Source: Janthinobacterium fluminis
Lineage (GTDB): Bacteria > Pseudomonadota > Gammaproteobacteria > Burkholderiales > Burkholderiaceae_D
Direction of reading: 5' to 3'
Assembly (NCBI RefSeq): GCF_028595325.1
Contig: NZ_JAQQXR010000002.1
Span: 595,676 to 659,675 of the forward strand
Length of the DNA: 64,000 nt
The notes beneath the pieces were generated by a model. It was not told where the DNA came from. It searched no databases and worked only from the letters and a program-made list of their open reading frames with translations. Made by a program: the position numbers and the translations under genes. How positions within the stretch are numbered: position 1 is the first letter of the stretch; every line of letters starts with the position of its first letter. Of this stretch, positions 1 through 7,948 are shown in pieces.

Positions 1-1
1 G

Positions 2-1351
2 CTGGCGCCGCTGCAGATCCGCCTGGCGCTGCAGTCCGACATCCAGGCCTATCTGTCGCGCCAGGAAGAGTCGGCGCGCGCCGTCGACACGCTGCTGCCC
101 GGCGCCGCCGACACCAGGCGCGAGGGCAAGACGGCGGCCGTGCTGTCGTTCGCCTCCGTGTCCGAGGCGGCCAGCCCGGCCGTCCAGCTGGTCAACTCGA
201 CGCTGTACGACGCGCTCAAGGCGGGCGCCTCCGACATCCACCTGGAGAGCACGGCCGGCGGGCTGGCCGTCAAATACCGGGTCGACGGCGTGCTCGACCA
301 CGCCACGGCCGTCAACGGCGCCGAGCTGGCCGAGCGCATCATCTCGCGCCTGAAGGTGCTCGCCGAGCTCGACATCGCCGAGCGCCGCGTGCCGCAGGAC
401 GGCAGCTTCCGCGTCGAGGCGGGCGGGCGCGAAATCGACCTGCGCGTCTCGATCATGCCCAGCATCCACGGCGAGGACGCCGTCATCCGCATCCTCGACA
501 AGCGCGCCATGATCGAGGCCTACGGCGCGCTGACGCTGGAGGCGCTGGGTTTCGACGCGGCCTCGCTGGCCTCGCTGCGCGCGCTGGCGCAGGAAGCCTA
601 CGGCATGCTGCTGGTGACGGGGCCTACCGGCTCCGGCAAGACGACGACGCTGTACGCGGCGCTGACGGAAATCCACAACGGCCGCGAGAAGATCATCACC
701 ATCGAGGATCCGGTCGAATACCAGCTGCCCGGCATCCTGCAAATTCCCGTCAACGAGAAGAAGGGCCTGAGCTTCGCCAAGGGCCTGCGCTCGATCCTGC
801 GCCACGATCCCGATAAAATCATGGTCGGCGAAATCCGCGACCGCGAGACGGCGGAGATCGCCGTGCAGTCGGCGCTGACGGGCCACCTGGTGCTGACGAC
901 GGTGCACGCGAACAATGTGTTCGACGTCTTCGGCCGCTTCACCCATATGGGCATCGACCCCTACGCCTTCGTCTCGGCCCTGAACGGCATCTGGGCGCAG
1001 CGCCTGATCCGCATGAACTGTCCGCACTGCGCGGCGCCGTACACGCCGAGCGAGGCCGAACTGGCCGGCGTCAAGCTGCGCCGCGCCGACGTCGGCGACT
1101 TCCGCTTCGCCCAGGGGAGCGGTTGCGGCGACTGCCGCGGCACCGGCTACAAGGGGCGCCGCTCGATTGCCGAAATCCTCACGCTCAACGACGAGATCCG
1201 CGAGCTGATCGTCGACAAGCGGCCGATCCGCCAGATCAAGGCGGCCGCCTACGAGAACGGCACGCGCAGCCTGCGCCTGGCCGGGCTGGAACTGGTCAAA
1301 CGCGGCGCGACGACGCTGGCGGAAATCAAGCGCGTGACGCTGCATGCGTAG
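2..1351 (+). CDS. GspE/PilB-family secretion ATPase, 5' end missing
   Basis: Cytoplasmic hexameric ATPase that powers assembly of a type II secretion pseudopilus or type IV pilus. The frame is open from base 2, so the N-terminal part lies outside the window; the GTG at 140 is internal. Visible motifs are the Walker A (GPTGSGKTTTLYAAL, near base 620), the Asp box (IIT-IEDPVEYQ), the Walker B region (DKIMVGEIRDRETAEIA), the His box (LTTVHANN) and a zinc-type tetracysteine (CPHC ... CGDC). These place it in the GspE/PilB assembly-ATPase group rather than the PilT retraction group. It ends inside the start of the next gene with an 8-base overlap, which shows one operon with the PilM/N/O/P-like and secretin genes. 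The usual GspF/PilC membrane protein is not downstream, so it may lie upstream of the window. Confidence 0.93.
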   Translation: MAPLQIRLALQSDIQAYLSRQEESARAVDTLLPGAADTRREGKTAAVLSFASVSEAASPAVQLVNSTLYDALKAGASDIHLESTAGGLAVKYRVDGVLDHATAVNGAELAERIISRLKVLAELDIAERRVPQDGSFRVEAGGREIDLRVSIMPSIHGEDAVIRILDKRAMIEAYGALTLEALGFDAASLASLRALAQEAYGMLLVTGPTGSGKTTTLYAALTEIHNGREKIITIEDPVEYQLPGILQIPVNEKKGLSFAKGLRSILRHDPDKIMVGEIRDRETAEIAVQSALTGHLVLTTVHANNVFDVFGRFTHMGIDPYAFVSALNGIWAQRLIRMNCPHCAAPYTPSEAELAGVKLRRADVGDFRFAQGSGCGDCRGTGYKGRRSIAEILTLNDEIRELIVDKRPIRQIKAAAYENGTRSLRLAGLELVKRGATTLAEIKRVTLHA

Positions 1352-2660
1352 GCGCCCGGGACAGCTGTTGCGCCTGAGCGTGGGCGCCGAGGCGCTCAGC
1401 CTGGAGCGCGCCGGCGGCTGGCGCGCCGCGGCGGCGGCGCCGGCCAGCGTGGCGCTGGCGCCGGGCTGGGACGGCGCAGCCCTCGACGCCGCGCTGGCGC
1501 AGTTGCTGGCCGGTGCCGGCCACGCCGGCTGGCCGCTCGCCGTCGTGCTCGACGATGCGTTGCTGCGGCTGTGGCAGGTGGCGCCGCCGCGCGGCGCCAG
1601 CCGCCCGGCCGACCTCGACGCGGCGGCGGCGCTGCGTTTCCAGACCTTGTACGGCGAAGCGGCGGCCGACTGGCGTATCGCCGGCCACTGGCAGGCGCGC
1701 GCGCCGTTTTTCGGCGCCGCGCCGGCGCCGCTGCTGGCCGCGCTGGAGCGGGCTGCCGCCGCGCACGGCGTGCACATCGTCGCCGTCGTGCCGCAGTTTG
1801 TCGAGGCCTGGCAGCGCTGCCGCGGCGCGCTGCGGGCCGGCGCCTGGTTCGGCGTGCTGCGCGGCGGGATGCTGACGCTCGCCGCCATCGACGCCGGCCG
1901 CCTGCGCGCCGTGCGCGCGCTGCCGCTGCCGCAAGACGCCGGCCACGAATGGCTGACCGGGACGCTGAGGCGCGAAGCGCTGCTGCTGGACCTGGCCGCG
2001 CCGGCCCTGCTGCAGTTGTGCGGCGCGGCGCCGGCGTGGGCGGCGGCGCCGGCCGGCGCCGGCCAGATTCCGCTGGCCCTGTTCGGCGAGGGCGCCGTCG
2101 CGCGCGGCGGCGCCGGCATGCCGCGGCTGGCCATCGACTTCGCGCCGGCCGGCCTGCGGCGCGCGCTGTTCCAGCTGCATCCGGCCTGGTGGGCCGGCGC
2201 CGCGCTGGGCCTGGCCCTGTGCGTCAGCGGCGCGCTGGCCGGCTCGGCGGCGCTGGCGCAGCAGCGCGTCCGCGCCGCCGAGCTGGAGCAGCAGGCGCGC
2301 CGCGCCGCGCGCCTGAGCCGGCCGGCGCCGCCGGCGGCGCCGCTGGTCGCGCCGGAGCGGGCGGCGGCGGTGAACGCCGCGGTGCTGCGGCTGAACCTGC
2401 CGTGGCGCGCGCTGCAGGAGGCGGTGGCCGCCGCCACGCCGGCGACGGTGGCGCTGCTGACGCTGGAGCCGGACGCGCGCAAGCGCGTGCTCAAGCTGGG
2501 CGCCGAAGCGAAAACCAGCGAGGCCATGATCGCCTACGTCGAGGAACTCAAGCGCCAGGAGCTGTTCGCCAGCGTGGCGCTGACCCGTCACGACATCAAC
2601 GAACAAGACCCGAACCGGCCGGTGCGCTTCCAGCTGGAAGCCAGATGGGCGGCGCCGTGA
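1344..2660 (+). CDS. PilM/PilN-like (GspL-like) inner-membrane assembly protein
   Basis: A 438-aa Ala-rich protein. The N-terminal ~240 residues look like a degenerate actin-like PilM/GspL cytoplasmic domain. A single membrane segment follows at about residues 283-305 (WWAGAALGLALCVSGALAG). After it come a coiled segment and a PilN-like periplasmic ferredoxin fold that ends in an INEQDPNRPVRFQLEARW-type strand. It probably couples the ATPase to the periplasmic assembly platform. Its ATG lies inside the end of the ATPase gene, and its end overlaps the next gene. The family assignment rests on domain order, membrane topology and operon position, because overall similarity is low. A plain GspL is the main alternative. 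Confidence 0.72.
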   Translation: MRRRPGQLLRLSVGAEALSLERAGGWRAAAAAPASVALAPGWDGAALDAALAQLLAGAGHAGWPLAVVLDDALLRLWQVAPPRGASRPADLDAAAALRFQTLYGEAAADWRIAGHWQARAPFFGAAPAPLLAALERAAAAHGVHIVAVVPQFVEAWQRCRGALRAGAWFGVLRGGMLTLAAIDAGRLRAVRALPLPQDAGHEWLTGTLRREALLLDLAAPALLQLCGAAPAWAAAPAGAGQIPLALFGEGAVARGGAGMPRLAIDFAPAGLRRALFQLHPAWWAGAALGLALCVSGALAGSAALAQQRVRAAELEQQARRAARLSRPAPPAAPLVAPERAAAVNAAVLRLNLPWRALQEAVAAATPATVALLTLEPDARKRVLKLGAEAKTSEAMIAYVEELKRQELFASVALTRHDINEQDPNRPVRFQLEARWAAP

Positions 2661-3223
2661 CGGCGGCCGGTTTTTCCGCCGCGCTGCTGGGCGCGCGCCT
2701 GCTGCTGCGCCGGCTCGGACCGGCCGCCTGCGGCGCCGCCGCGCTGTGCGTGTTGGGCGCCGGCGCCTGGGGCTGGGCCTGGCAGCAACGCGCCGCGCTG
2801 GCGCGGCTGGCCACCCGGCCGGCCGCCGTTGCGCCGGCGCCGCCGGCCGCGGCGGCCGGGCCGTCCGGCGCGGCCGCCAACCTGGCGCTGTTTTACGACA
2901 CGCTGGGACAGCGCCGCTACGCCGAGCAAGAGGTCGGCCGGCTGTTCGCGCTGGCGGCCAAGTCGGGCCTGAGCCTGAGGCAGGGCGAATACAAGTTCGC
3001 CTACGACCAGGCCAGCGGCGTGCACACCTACCAGGCCGTGTTGCCGCTCAAGGGCAGTTATCGGGCCGTCTGGCAGTTCGGCCTGGAGGTGCTGCGCGCG
3101 GTGCCCTACGCGGCGCTCGACGACATCAGTTTCCGGCGCGAGTCGATCGCCGACCCGGCGCCGGAGGCGCGCCTGCGCCTGACCTTCTACCTGAAGGATG
3201 CGGACGCGGCGGTGGCGCCATGA
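2645..3223 (+). CDS. PilO/GspM-like assembly protein
   Basis: A 192-aa protein with a short cytoplasmic head, one membrane segment (about residues 22-42, GPAACGAAALCVLGAGAWGW), an Ala/Pro linker and a compact periplasmic domain of PilO/GspM type. It probably dimerises with the PilN-like domain of the preceding gene in the inner-membrane platform. The start is uncertain. ATG 2645 overlaps the previous gene by 16 bases, while GTG 2657 forms a GTGA overlap with its stop and is equally attractive. The end overlaps the next gene by ATGA. No catalytic motif is visible; the role comes from position and topology. Confidence 0.68.
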   Translation: MGGAVTAAGFSAALLGARLLLRRLGPAACGAAALCVLGAGAWGWAWQQRAALARLATRPAAVAPAPPAAAAGPSGAAANLALFYDTLGQRRYAEQEVGRLFALAAKSGLSLRQGEYKFAYDQASGVHTYQAVLPLKGSYRAVWQFGLEVLRAVPYAALDDISFRRESIADPAPEARLRLTFYLKDADAAVAP

Positions 3224-3750
3224 CGCCGCGCCACCTGGCGCTGGCGGCGGCGCTGGCCGGCGCCGCCGCCCTGGCCGCGTTCGGCGACAGCAGCCCGGCC
3301 GTCGACGTGGCCGAGGCGGTGGTGCGCGGCGCGGCCGCGCCGGCGCCGGCGCGGCGCGCCGCCAGTGCGGCGCCGGCCGCCGCGCCGCTGATCCTGGCGC
3401 TGCGCCCGCGCGCCGAGTTGATCGGCGAGGCCGGCGAATTCGCCGGCGCCGACGCCGCCTTCCAGAGCCAGGACTGGACGCCGCCGCCGGCGCCGCCGCC
3501 CACGCAGGAGGCAGCGCCGCCGGCGCCGCCGCCGAGCGCGCCGCCGCTGCCGTTCACCTGCATCGGCAAGGCCGCCGCCGGCGGCAGTTGGGAAGTGTTC
3601 CTGGCGCGGGCCGACAAAACCTATATCGTGCGCAGCAACAGCGTCATCGACGGCCAGTACCGCGTCGATGCGATCGCGCCGCCCTTGATGACGCTCACCT
3701 ATCTGCCGTTGAACCAGGTTCAACAGCTCAACATTGGAGTTCCCGACTGA
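3220..3750 (+). CDS. PilP/GspC-like periplasmic protein of the secretion operon
   Basis: A 176-aa protein. An N-terminal membrane or signal segment (residues 4-22) is followed by about 80 residues of Ala/Pro-rich low-complexity linker. The C-terminal globular domain (LPFTCIGKAAAGGSWEVFLA to LNQVQQLNIG) has the small beta-rich look of PilP/GspC homology-region domains that dock to the secretin N0 domain. It starts at an ATGA overlap with the PilO-like gene and ends one base into the secretin gene, as expected for a pilP/gspC position. A few homologues of this kind carry uninformative names in databases; the functional assignment here is positional. Confidence 0.65.
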   Translation: MTPRHLALAAALAGAAALAAFGDSSPAVDVAEAVVRGAAAPAPARRAASAAPAAAPLILALRPRAELIGEAGEFAGADAAFQSQDWTPPPAPPPTQEAAPPAPPPSAPPLPFTCIGKAAAGGSWEVFLARADKTYIVRSNSVIDGQYRVDAIAPPLMTLTYLPLNQVQQLNIGVPD

Positions 3751-5663
3751 TGCCTGGCCACGCAAGAATCTTCCCCGCCGGCTGCGCCGGTCTCCGCCGC
3801 GCGGCGGCGCTGGCCCTGCTGCTGGCGCTGTGCGGCTGCGCGGCGCAGCAGGCTTACCGCGACGGCCGCGCGCTGCTCGCGCAGGACCAGGTCGAGGCCG
3901 GCCTGCTGAGGCTCCAGGACGCGGTCGCGCGCGAGCCCGGCAACGCGGAATACAAGATGGCCTACCTGGGCGCGCGCGACGGCGCCATCGCCCGCTATCT
4001 GGAGCGGGCCGAACGCGCCTACGCGGCGGCGCAGCCGGAGCCGGCCGCCGCGCAGTTGCAGGCGGCGCTGGCGCTGGACCCGCAAAACGAGCGCGCCAGG
4101 GCCGGCCTGCGCGCGCTCGACGCCGCCGCGCGCCAGGCGAAGCTGCTGGCCGAGGCCGGCGCCGCCGCCGCCAACAAGCAGTACGAGCCGGCGCGCCAGC
4201 AGCTCGCCGCCATCCTGAGCGAACGGCCCGACCACCCGGGCGCGCGCGCGCTGCTGCGCGAGATCGGCGAGAAGACGGCGCCGGCGCCGGCCGAGTCGGG
4301 CCTGGCGCAGGCGTTCCGCCAGCCGCTGACGATCGAGTTCCGCGACGCCCCGCTCAAGCAGGTGTTCGACGTCGTGGCGCGCCGCTCGGGCCTGAATTTC
4401 ATCTTCGACAAGGACGTCAAGATCGACGGCAGGACCACTATCCTCCTGAAGAACAGCACGGTTGAGGCGGCCATCTACTTTCTGCTGATAAGCAACCAGC
4501 TGGAGCAGCAGGTGATGGATGCGAACACCATCCTGATCTATCCGAACGTCGCGCTGAAGGTCAAGGAATACCAGGAAATGGTGGTGAAGACCTTCTTCCT
4601 GGCGAACGCCGAAGCCAAGCAGATCGCCTACACGCTGAAGACCATCCTGAAGTCGCGCGACGTCGTCGTCGACGAAAAGCTCAATCTGGTGATTGTGCGC
4701 GACAGCGCCGAGGCGATCCGCCTGGCCGAGCGCCTGGTCGCCTTGCAGGATGTGGCGGAACCGGAGGTCATGCTCGACGTCGAGATCCTGGAAGTCAAAC
4801 GCAGCCGCCTGATGGAGCTGGGCGTGGCCTGGCCGGGCGGCGTCACGCTGGCGCCGCTGACCGGCACCGGCGGCCGCGCGCTGACCGTCGCGGACCTGAA
4901 CCATCTGAACCAGCGCAGCATCGGCATTTCCGAACTGAGCGCCAGGATCAACGCCAACAAGACCGACGGCGACACGAATATCCTGGCCAATCCGCGCATC
5001 CGCGTGCGCAACAAGGAAAAGGCCAAGGTGCTGATCGGCGAGAGGCTGCCGGTGATTACCACGACGATCTCGCCCGGCACCGGCGGCTTTGCCTCCGAGT
5101 CCGTCGCCTATGTCGACGTCGGGCTGACGCTGAACGCCGAGCCGACGATTTACCTGAACAACGAGGTGGCGATCCGCATCTCGCTGGAGGTCAGCAATCT
5201 GGTCAGCCAGCTGACGACCAAGACCGGCAGCGTGGCCTACCAGATCGGCACCCGGCAGGCGACGACGCTGCTGCAACTGAAGGATGGCGAGAACCAGGTG
5301 CTGGCCGGCTTGATCAACAATGAAGACCGCAGTTCCGGCAGCAAGGTGCCCGGCTTCGGCGACATTCCACTGCTGGGGCGTCTGTTTGGCAGCACCAAGG
5401 ACGACCGGCAGAAAACCGAGATTGTGCTGTCGATCACGCCGCGCCTGGTGCGCAATATCCAGCGCCCGGAGGCGCAGGCGTCCGAATTTTCCACCGGCAC
5501 CGAGAGCAACTTCCGCCGCCGCCCCGACCTGAGTCCGAAGGCGCCGACGCAGTTGCCCGGCATGCCGGCCGCATCCGCCGCCGCACCGGCCGCGCCTGTG
5601 CCGGTTGCGCCTGCGCCGGCCGCACCTACGCAGGCTGTACCTACGCCGGCTGCACCGAAATGA
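3750..5663 (+). CDS. Secretin (GspD/PilQ/MshL family) lipoprotein
   Basis: A 637-aa outer-membrane secretin that forms the exit channel of the secretion or pilus machine. The signal peptide ends in a lipobox (ALCGC, lipidated Cys about residue 30), so it is probably self-piloting. Residues about 35-150 form TPR-like helices, an N-terminal extension seen in MshL-like secretins. Residues 190-260 are an STN/N0 domain ([20 protein letters not shown]), followed by an N1-type domain. The C-terminal secretin core contains [16 protein letters not shown] and ends [14 protein letters not shown] Pro/Ala-rich tail follows. An SD-like GGAG precedes the ATG, which overlaps the upstream stop (TGATG). The 3' end overlaps a prepilin gene by ATGA. 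Confidence 0.92.
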   Translation: MPGHARIFPAGCAGLRRAAALALLLALCGCAAQQAYRDGRALLAQDQVEAGLLRLQDAVAREPGNAEYKMAYLGARDGAIARYLERAERAYAAAQPEPAAAQLQAALALDPQNERARAGLRALDAAARQAKLLAEAGAAAANKQYEPARQQLAAILSERPDHPGARALLREIGEKTAPAPAESGLAQAFRQPLTIEFRDAPLKQVFDVVARRSGLNFIFDKDVKIDGRTTILLKNSTVEAAIYFLLISNQLEQQVMDANTILIYPNVALKVKEYQEMVVKTFFLANAEAKQIAYTLKTILKSRDVVVDEKLNLVIVRDSAEAIRLAERLVALQDVAEPEVMLDVEILEVKRSRLMELGVAWPGGVTLAPLTGTGGRALTVADLNHLNQRSIGISELSARINANKTDGDTNILANPRIRVRNKEKAKVLIGERLPVITTTISPGTGGFASESVAYVDVGLTLNAEPTIYLNNEVAIRISLEVSNLVSQLTTKTGSVAYQIGTRQATTLLQLKDGENQVLAGLINNEDRSSGSKVPGFGDIPLLGRLFGSTKDDRQKTEIVLSITPRLVRNIQRPEAQASEFSTGTESNFRRRPDLSPKAPTQLPGMPAASAAAPAAPVPVAPAPAAPTQAVPTPAAPK

Positions 5664-6145
5664 ACTTCGCCGTGGCGCGCGGCGGCGGCTTCACGCTGAT
5701 CGAGCTGCTGGTGACACTGGCGATTCTGGGCGTGCTCGGCACGCTGGTGGCGCCGGCCGCGCAGGTGGCGCTGCAACGCCGCAACGAGCAGGAGTTGCGC
5801 CGCTCGCTGCGCGAGATCCGCCAGGGCATCGACGCCTACAAGCGCGCCTACGACGAGGGCCGCATCGCCAAGACGCTGGCCGCCAGCGGCTATCCGAAAA
5901 GCCTGGAACTGCTGGTCGAAGGCGTGGCCGACCAGCAAAGCCCGCAGCGCGCCAAGGTGTTTTTCCTGCGCCGGGTGCCGCGCGATCCCTTTCATCCCGA
6001 CCCCGGCGTCGCCGACGCGCAAACCTGGGGCCGGCGCAGCTACGCCAGCGAGGCGGACGCGCCGCGCGAGGGCGAGGATGTCTACGACGTGTACTCGACG
6101 TCGGACAAGACCGGCCTGAACGACGTGCCTTACCGTTTGTGGTGA
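5660..6145 (+). CDS. Type II secretion / type IV prepilin-like protein
   Basis: A 161-aa class III signal-peptide protein. It has a short basic leader, the prepilin peptidase site [20 protein letters not shown] with the canonical Glu at +5, and a hydrophobic helix followed by a C-terminal globular domain. The ...[10 protein letters not shown]... and ...[19 protein letters not shown] tail resembles the calcium-binding end of GspG major pseudopilins. It is probably a pseudopilin or pilin of the system encoded upstream, processed by PilD/GspO, which is not in this window. It overlaps the secretin stop (ATGA) and lies 3 bases from the next prepilin gene. Confidence 0.88.
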   Translation: MNFAVARGGGFTLIELLVTLAILGVLGTLVAPAAQVALQRRNEQELRRSLREIRQGIDAYKRAYDEGRIAKTLAASGYPKSLELLVEGVADQQSPQRAKVFFLRRVPRDPFHPDPGVADAQTWGRRSYASEADAPREGEDVYDVYSTSDKTGLNDVPYRLW

Positions 6146-6148
6146 GCG

Positions 6149-6541
6149 ATGGAGCGGCACATGATTAAGAGCGGGCGGCGCGGCTTCACACTGATTGAAC
6201 TGTTGGTGGTGCTGGCCATCGTCGCGTTGCTGCTGAGCCTGGCCGTGCCGCGCTACTTCCCCAGCATCGTCACGGCCAAGGAAACCATCCTCGCCGACAA
6301 TCTGCGCAATGCGCGCGCCACCATCGACCAGTTCTACGGCGACACCGGGCGCTATCCCGACTCGCTGGAGCAATTGGTGGAGAAAAAATATCTGCGCGCG
6401 CTGCCCGTCGACCCGATCACCGACAGCACGGCGACCTGGCTGCTGCTGGCGCCGCCGGACGAGGCCAAGGGCAATGTCTACGACCTTAGAAGCGGCGCGC
6501 CCGGCCAGGACCGCAGCGGCAAACCCTACGCCGACTGGTAA
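6149..6541 (+). CDS. GspG-like major pseudopilin
   Basis: A 130-aa prepilin with cleavage motif [20 protein letters not shown] and Glu at +5. The globular part contains DNLRNARATIDQFYGDTGRYPDSLEQLVEKKYLRALPVDPIT, close in pattern to the conserved GspG core, and a short C-terminal tail GKPYADW. It is probably the most abundant subunit of the pseudopilus. An in-frame ATG at 6161 is an alternative start and gives a more typical short leader. It follows the previous prepilin by 3 bases and precedes the next by 4. Confidence 0.88.
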   Translation: MERHMIKSGRRGFTLIELLVVLAIVALLLSLAVPRYFPSIVTAKETILADNLRNARATIDQFYGDTGRYPDSLEQLVEKKYLRALPVDPITDSTATWLLLAPPDEAKGNVYDLRSGAPGQDRSGKPYADW

Positions 6542-6545
6542 GACG

Positions 6546-7172
6546 ATGCCGTCCGCGCCGCGCCGCCAGCAGGGTTTCACCTACCTGGGCCTGCTCATCC
6601 TGGTCGCCATCATCGGCCTGGTCGGGGCGGCCGGCCTGAAGATGGGCGCGCTGCTGCAGCGCAGCGCCGCCGAACGGGAGTTGCTCGACATCGGCGCCGC
6701 CTTTGCCGACGCCCTCGACAGCTATGCCCGCGTCACGCCGGCCGGCCAGCCGCGCCAGCCGGCCGCGCTCAAGGACTTGCTCCGCGACCCGCGCTTTCCC
6801 GGCACGCTGCGGCATTTGCGCAAGCTGTACGTCGATCCGATGACCGGCCGGGCCGAGTGGGGTTTGCTGCATCCGCCCGGCGGCAACGGCATCGTCGGCG
6901 TCCACAGCCTGTCGCCGGCCCGGCCGGTCAAGGTCGGCAATTTCGACGCGCGCTTCCAGGGCTTCGAGGACAAGCTGCGTTTGTCGGATTGGGTCTTCAT
7001 GGCCTCGGGCGGCTTGGCCGGCGCTGCCGCGCCGGGCGCCGATCTCCCGGCCGTCCCGCCTTTGCCGCCTGCGCCCGCCGAGCCGCCTGCGCCGCCCGAC
7101 GCGCCGCCAGAACCTGAGCCGGAAGCAGAGCCGGAACCGGCCGCAACGCCGCAGCCGGTGTCGGCCGAATGA
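6546..7172 (+). CDS. Prepilin-like protein with non-canonical +5 residue and Pro/Glu-rich tail
   Basis: A 208-aa protein with a prepilin-type N-terminus, but the mature start reads G|FTYLGLLILVAIIGLVG. Position +5 is Gly instead of the nearly invariant Glu, as seen in GspK-like tip pilins. The central domain (about residues 45-140) carries RHLRKLYVDPMTGRAEWGL, like minor pseudopilins of MshA/GspH type. The last ~50 residues are a Pro/Glu/Ala low-complexity tail. It is the last gene of the operon, 4 bases after the GspG-like gene. It may be a tip or minor subunit; that role is inferred only from the missing Glu5 and its position. Confidence 0.78.
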   Translation: MPSAPRRQQGFTYLGLLILVAIIGLVGAAGLKMGALLQRSAAERELLDIGAAFADALDSYARVTPAGQPRQPAALKDLLRDPRFPGTLRHLRKLYVDPMTGRAEWGLLHPPGGNGIVGVHSLSPARPVKVGNFDARFQGFEDKLRLSDWVFMASGGLAGAAAPGADLPAVPPLPPAPAEPPAPPDAPPEPEPEAEPEPAATPQPVSAE

Positions 7173-7374
7173 CTATTGTTGACTCTTGGAAACGAGTGTG
7201 GCGGGAAAAAGACGGACTTATCAATTTATGCTTGATATGCCCAGGAGCGTTATAAAAAAAGAATCTTAGATGAACATTTTATAAGACTTTTCGTGAGGAT
7301 ATTGATACTATTATTCAACGATGTTCTTTTCCACCAAGGGCCGTGTAACGCGGCCTCTTCATCCGAGGGTAAAT

Positions 7375-7863
7375 ATGAAATTGAAACTTTTCGTTGCAAG
7401 CTTGTTGGCCGCTGCCTCTTTTAGCGCCCTTGCAGCTGACCAGGCCGTCGTGCTGAGCCTGGATCCTGAGGCGATCAATGGTTTTGTCGGCTATAAAACT
7501 CCGCTTGACGGCATCCTGTCCGGCGGCTCCGATGTCATCACATTCAATGGCATTGGCGCCGGCGTGTATAACATCACTGTGACGATCAGCGGTCAGAACC
7601 TGACTTTTGATAGCGTCTTGTCGAACCTGAACGGCGTTGGCGGCACCTATAGCCAAGACGGTAAATTCCGCTTCTTCGGTTTCGACTTCACCGGCAATGC
7701 GCCATTCACGCTGAACCTGTTCGGTAACGCCGGCCTCGGCGCGAAATACAGCGGCGAAGTGACGATCACGGCCGTTCCAGAGCCAGAAACCTATGGCATG
7801 CTGTTGGGTGGTCTGGGTCTGATCGCTTTCCTGGCCCGTCGCAAGGCGGCTAAACAGGTCTGA
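7375..7863 (+). CDS. PEP-CTERM sorting-domain protein
   Basis: A 162-aa exported protein. The Sec signal peptide (KLKLFVASLLAAASFSALAA) and the C-terminal VPEPETYGMLLGGLGLIAFLARRKA form a classical PEP-CTERM tripartite tail: the VPEP motif, a membrane helix and an Arg/Lys cluster. An exosortase should process it; none is in the window. The middle is a small beta-rich domain with no recognised fold. ATG 7375 is chosen because it starts the signal peptide and has GAGGGT about 6 bases upstream; an in-frame ATG at 7321 is less likely. It follows the pilin operon after a 200-bp AT-rich gap, so it has its own promoter, and it is closed by a strong terminator. Confidence 0.88.
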   Translation: MKLKLFVASLLAAASFSALAADQAVVLSLDPEAINGFVGYKTPLDGILSGGSDVITFNGIGAGVYNITVTISGQNLTFDSVLSNLNGVGGTYSQDGKFRFFGFDFTGNAPFTLNLFGNAGLGAKYSGEVTITAVPEPETYGMLLGGLGLIAFLARRKAAKQV

Positions 7864-7887
7864 GTCCCGCACAGCATCTTGTGAGAG

Positions 7888-7923
7888 ACGAAAAAAAACC
7901 CGCTCTGCGGGTTTTTTTTCGTC
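7888..7923. terminator. Bidirectional rho-independent terminator
   Basis: An A-tract, the stem AACCCGC-tctg-GCGGGTT and a T-tract lie between the convergent PEP-CTERM and murJ genes. U-tracts exist in both directions, so it can serve both. Confidence 0.9.
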
Positions 7924-7948
7924 TGCCCGGAAGGGCCGGGGCGCCGGC

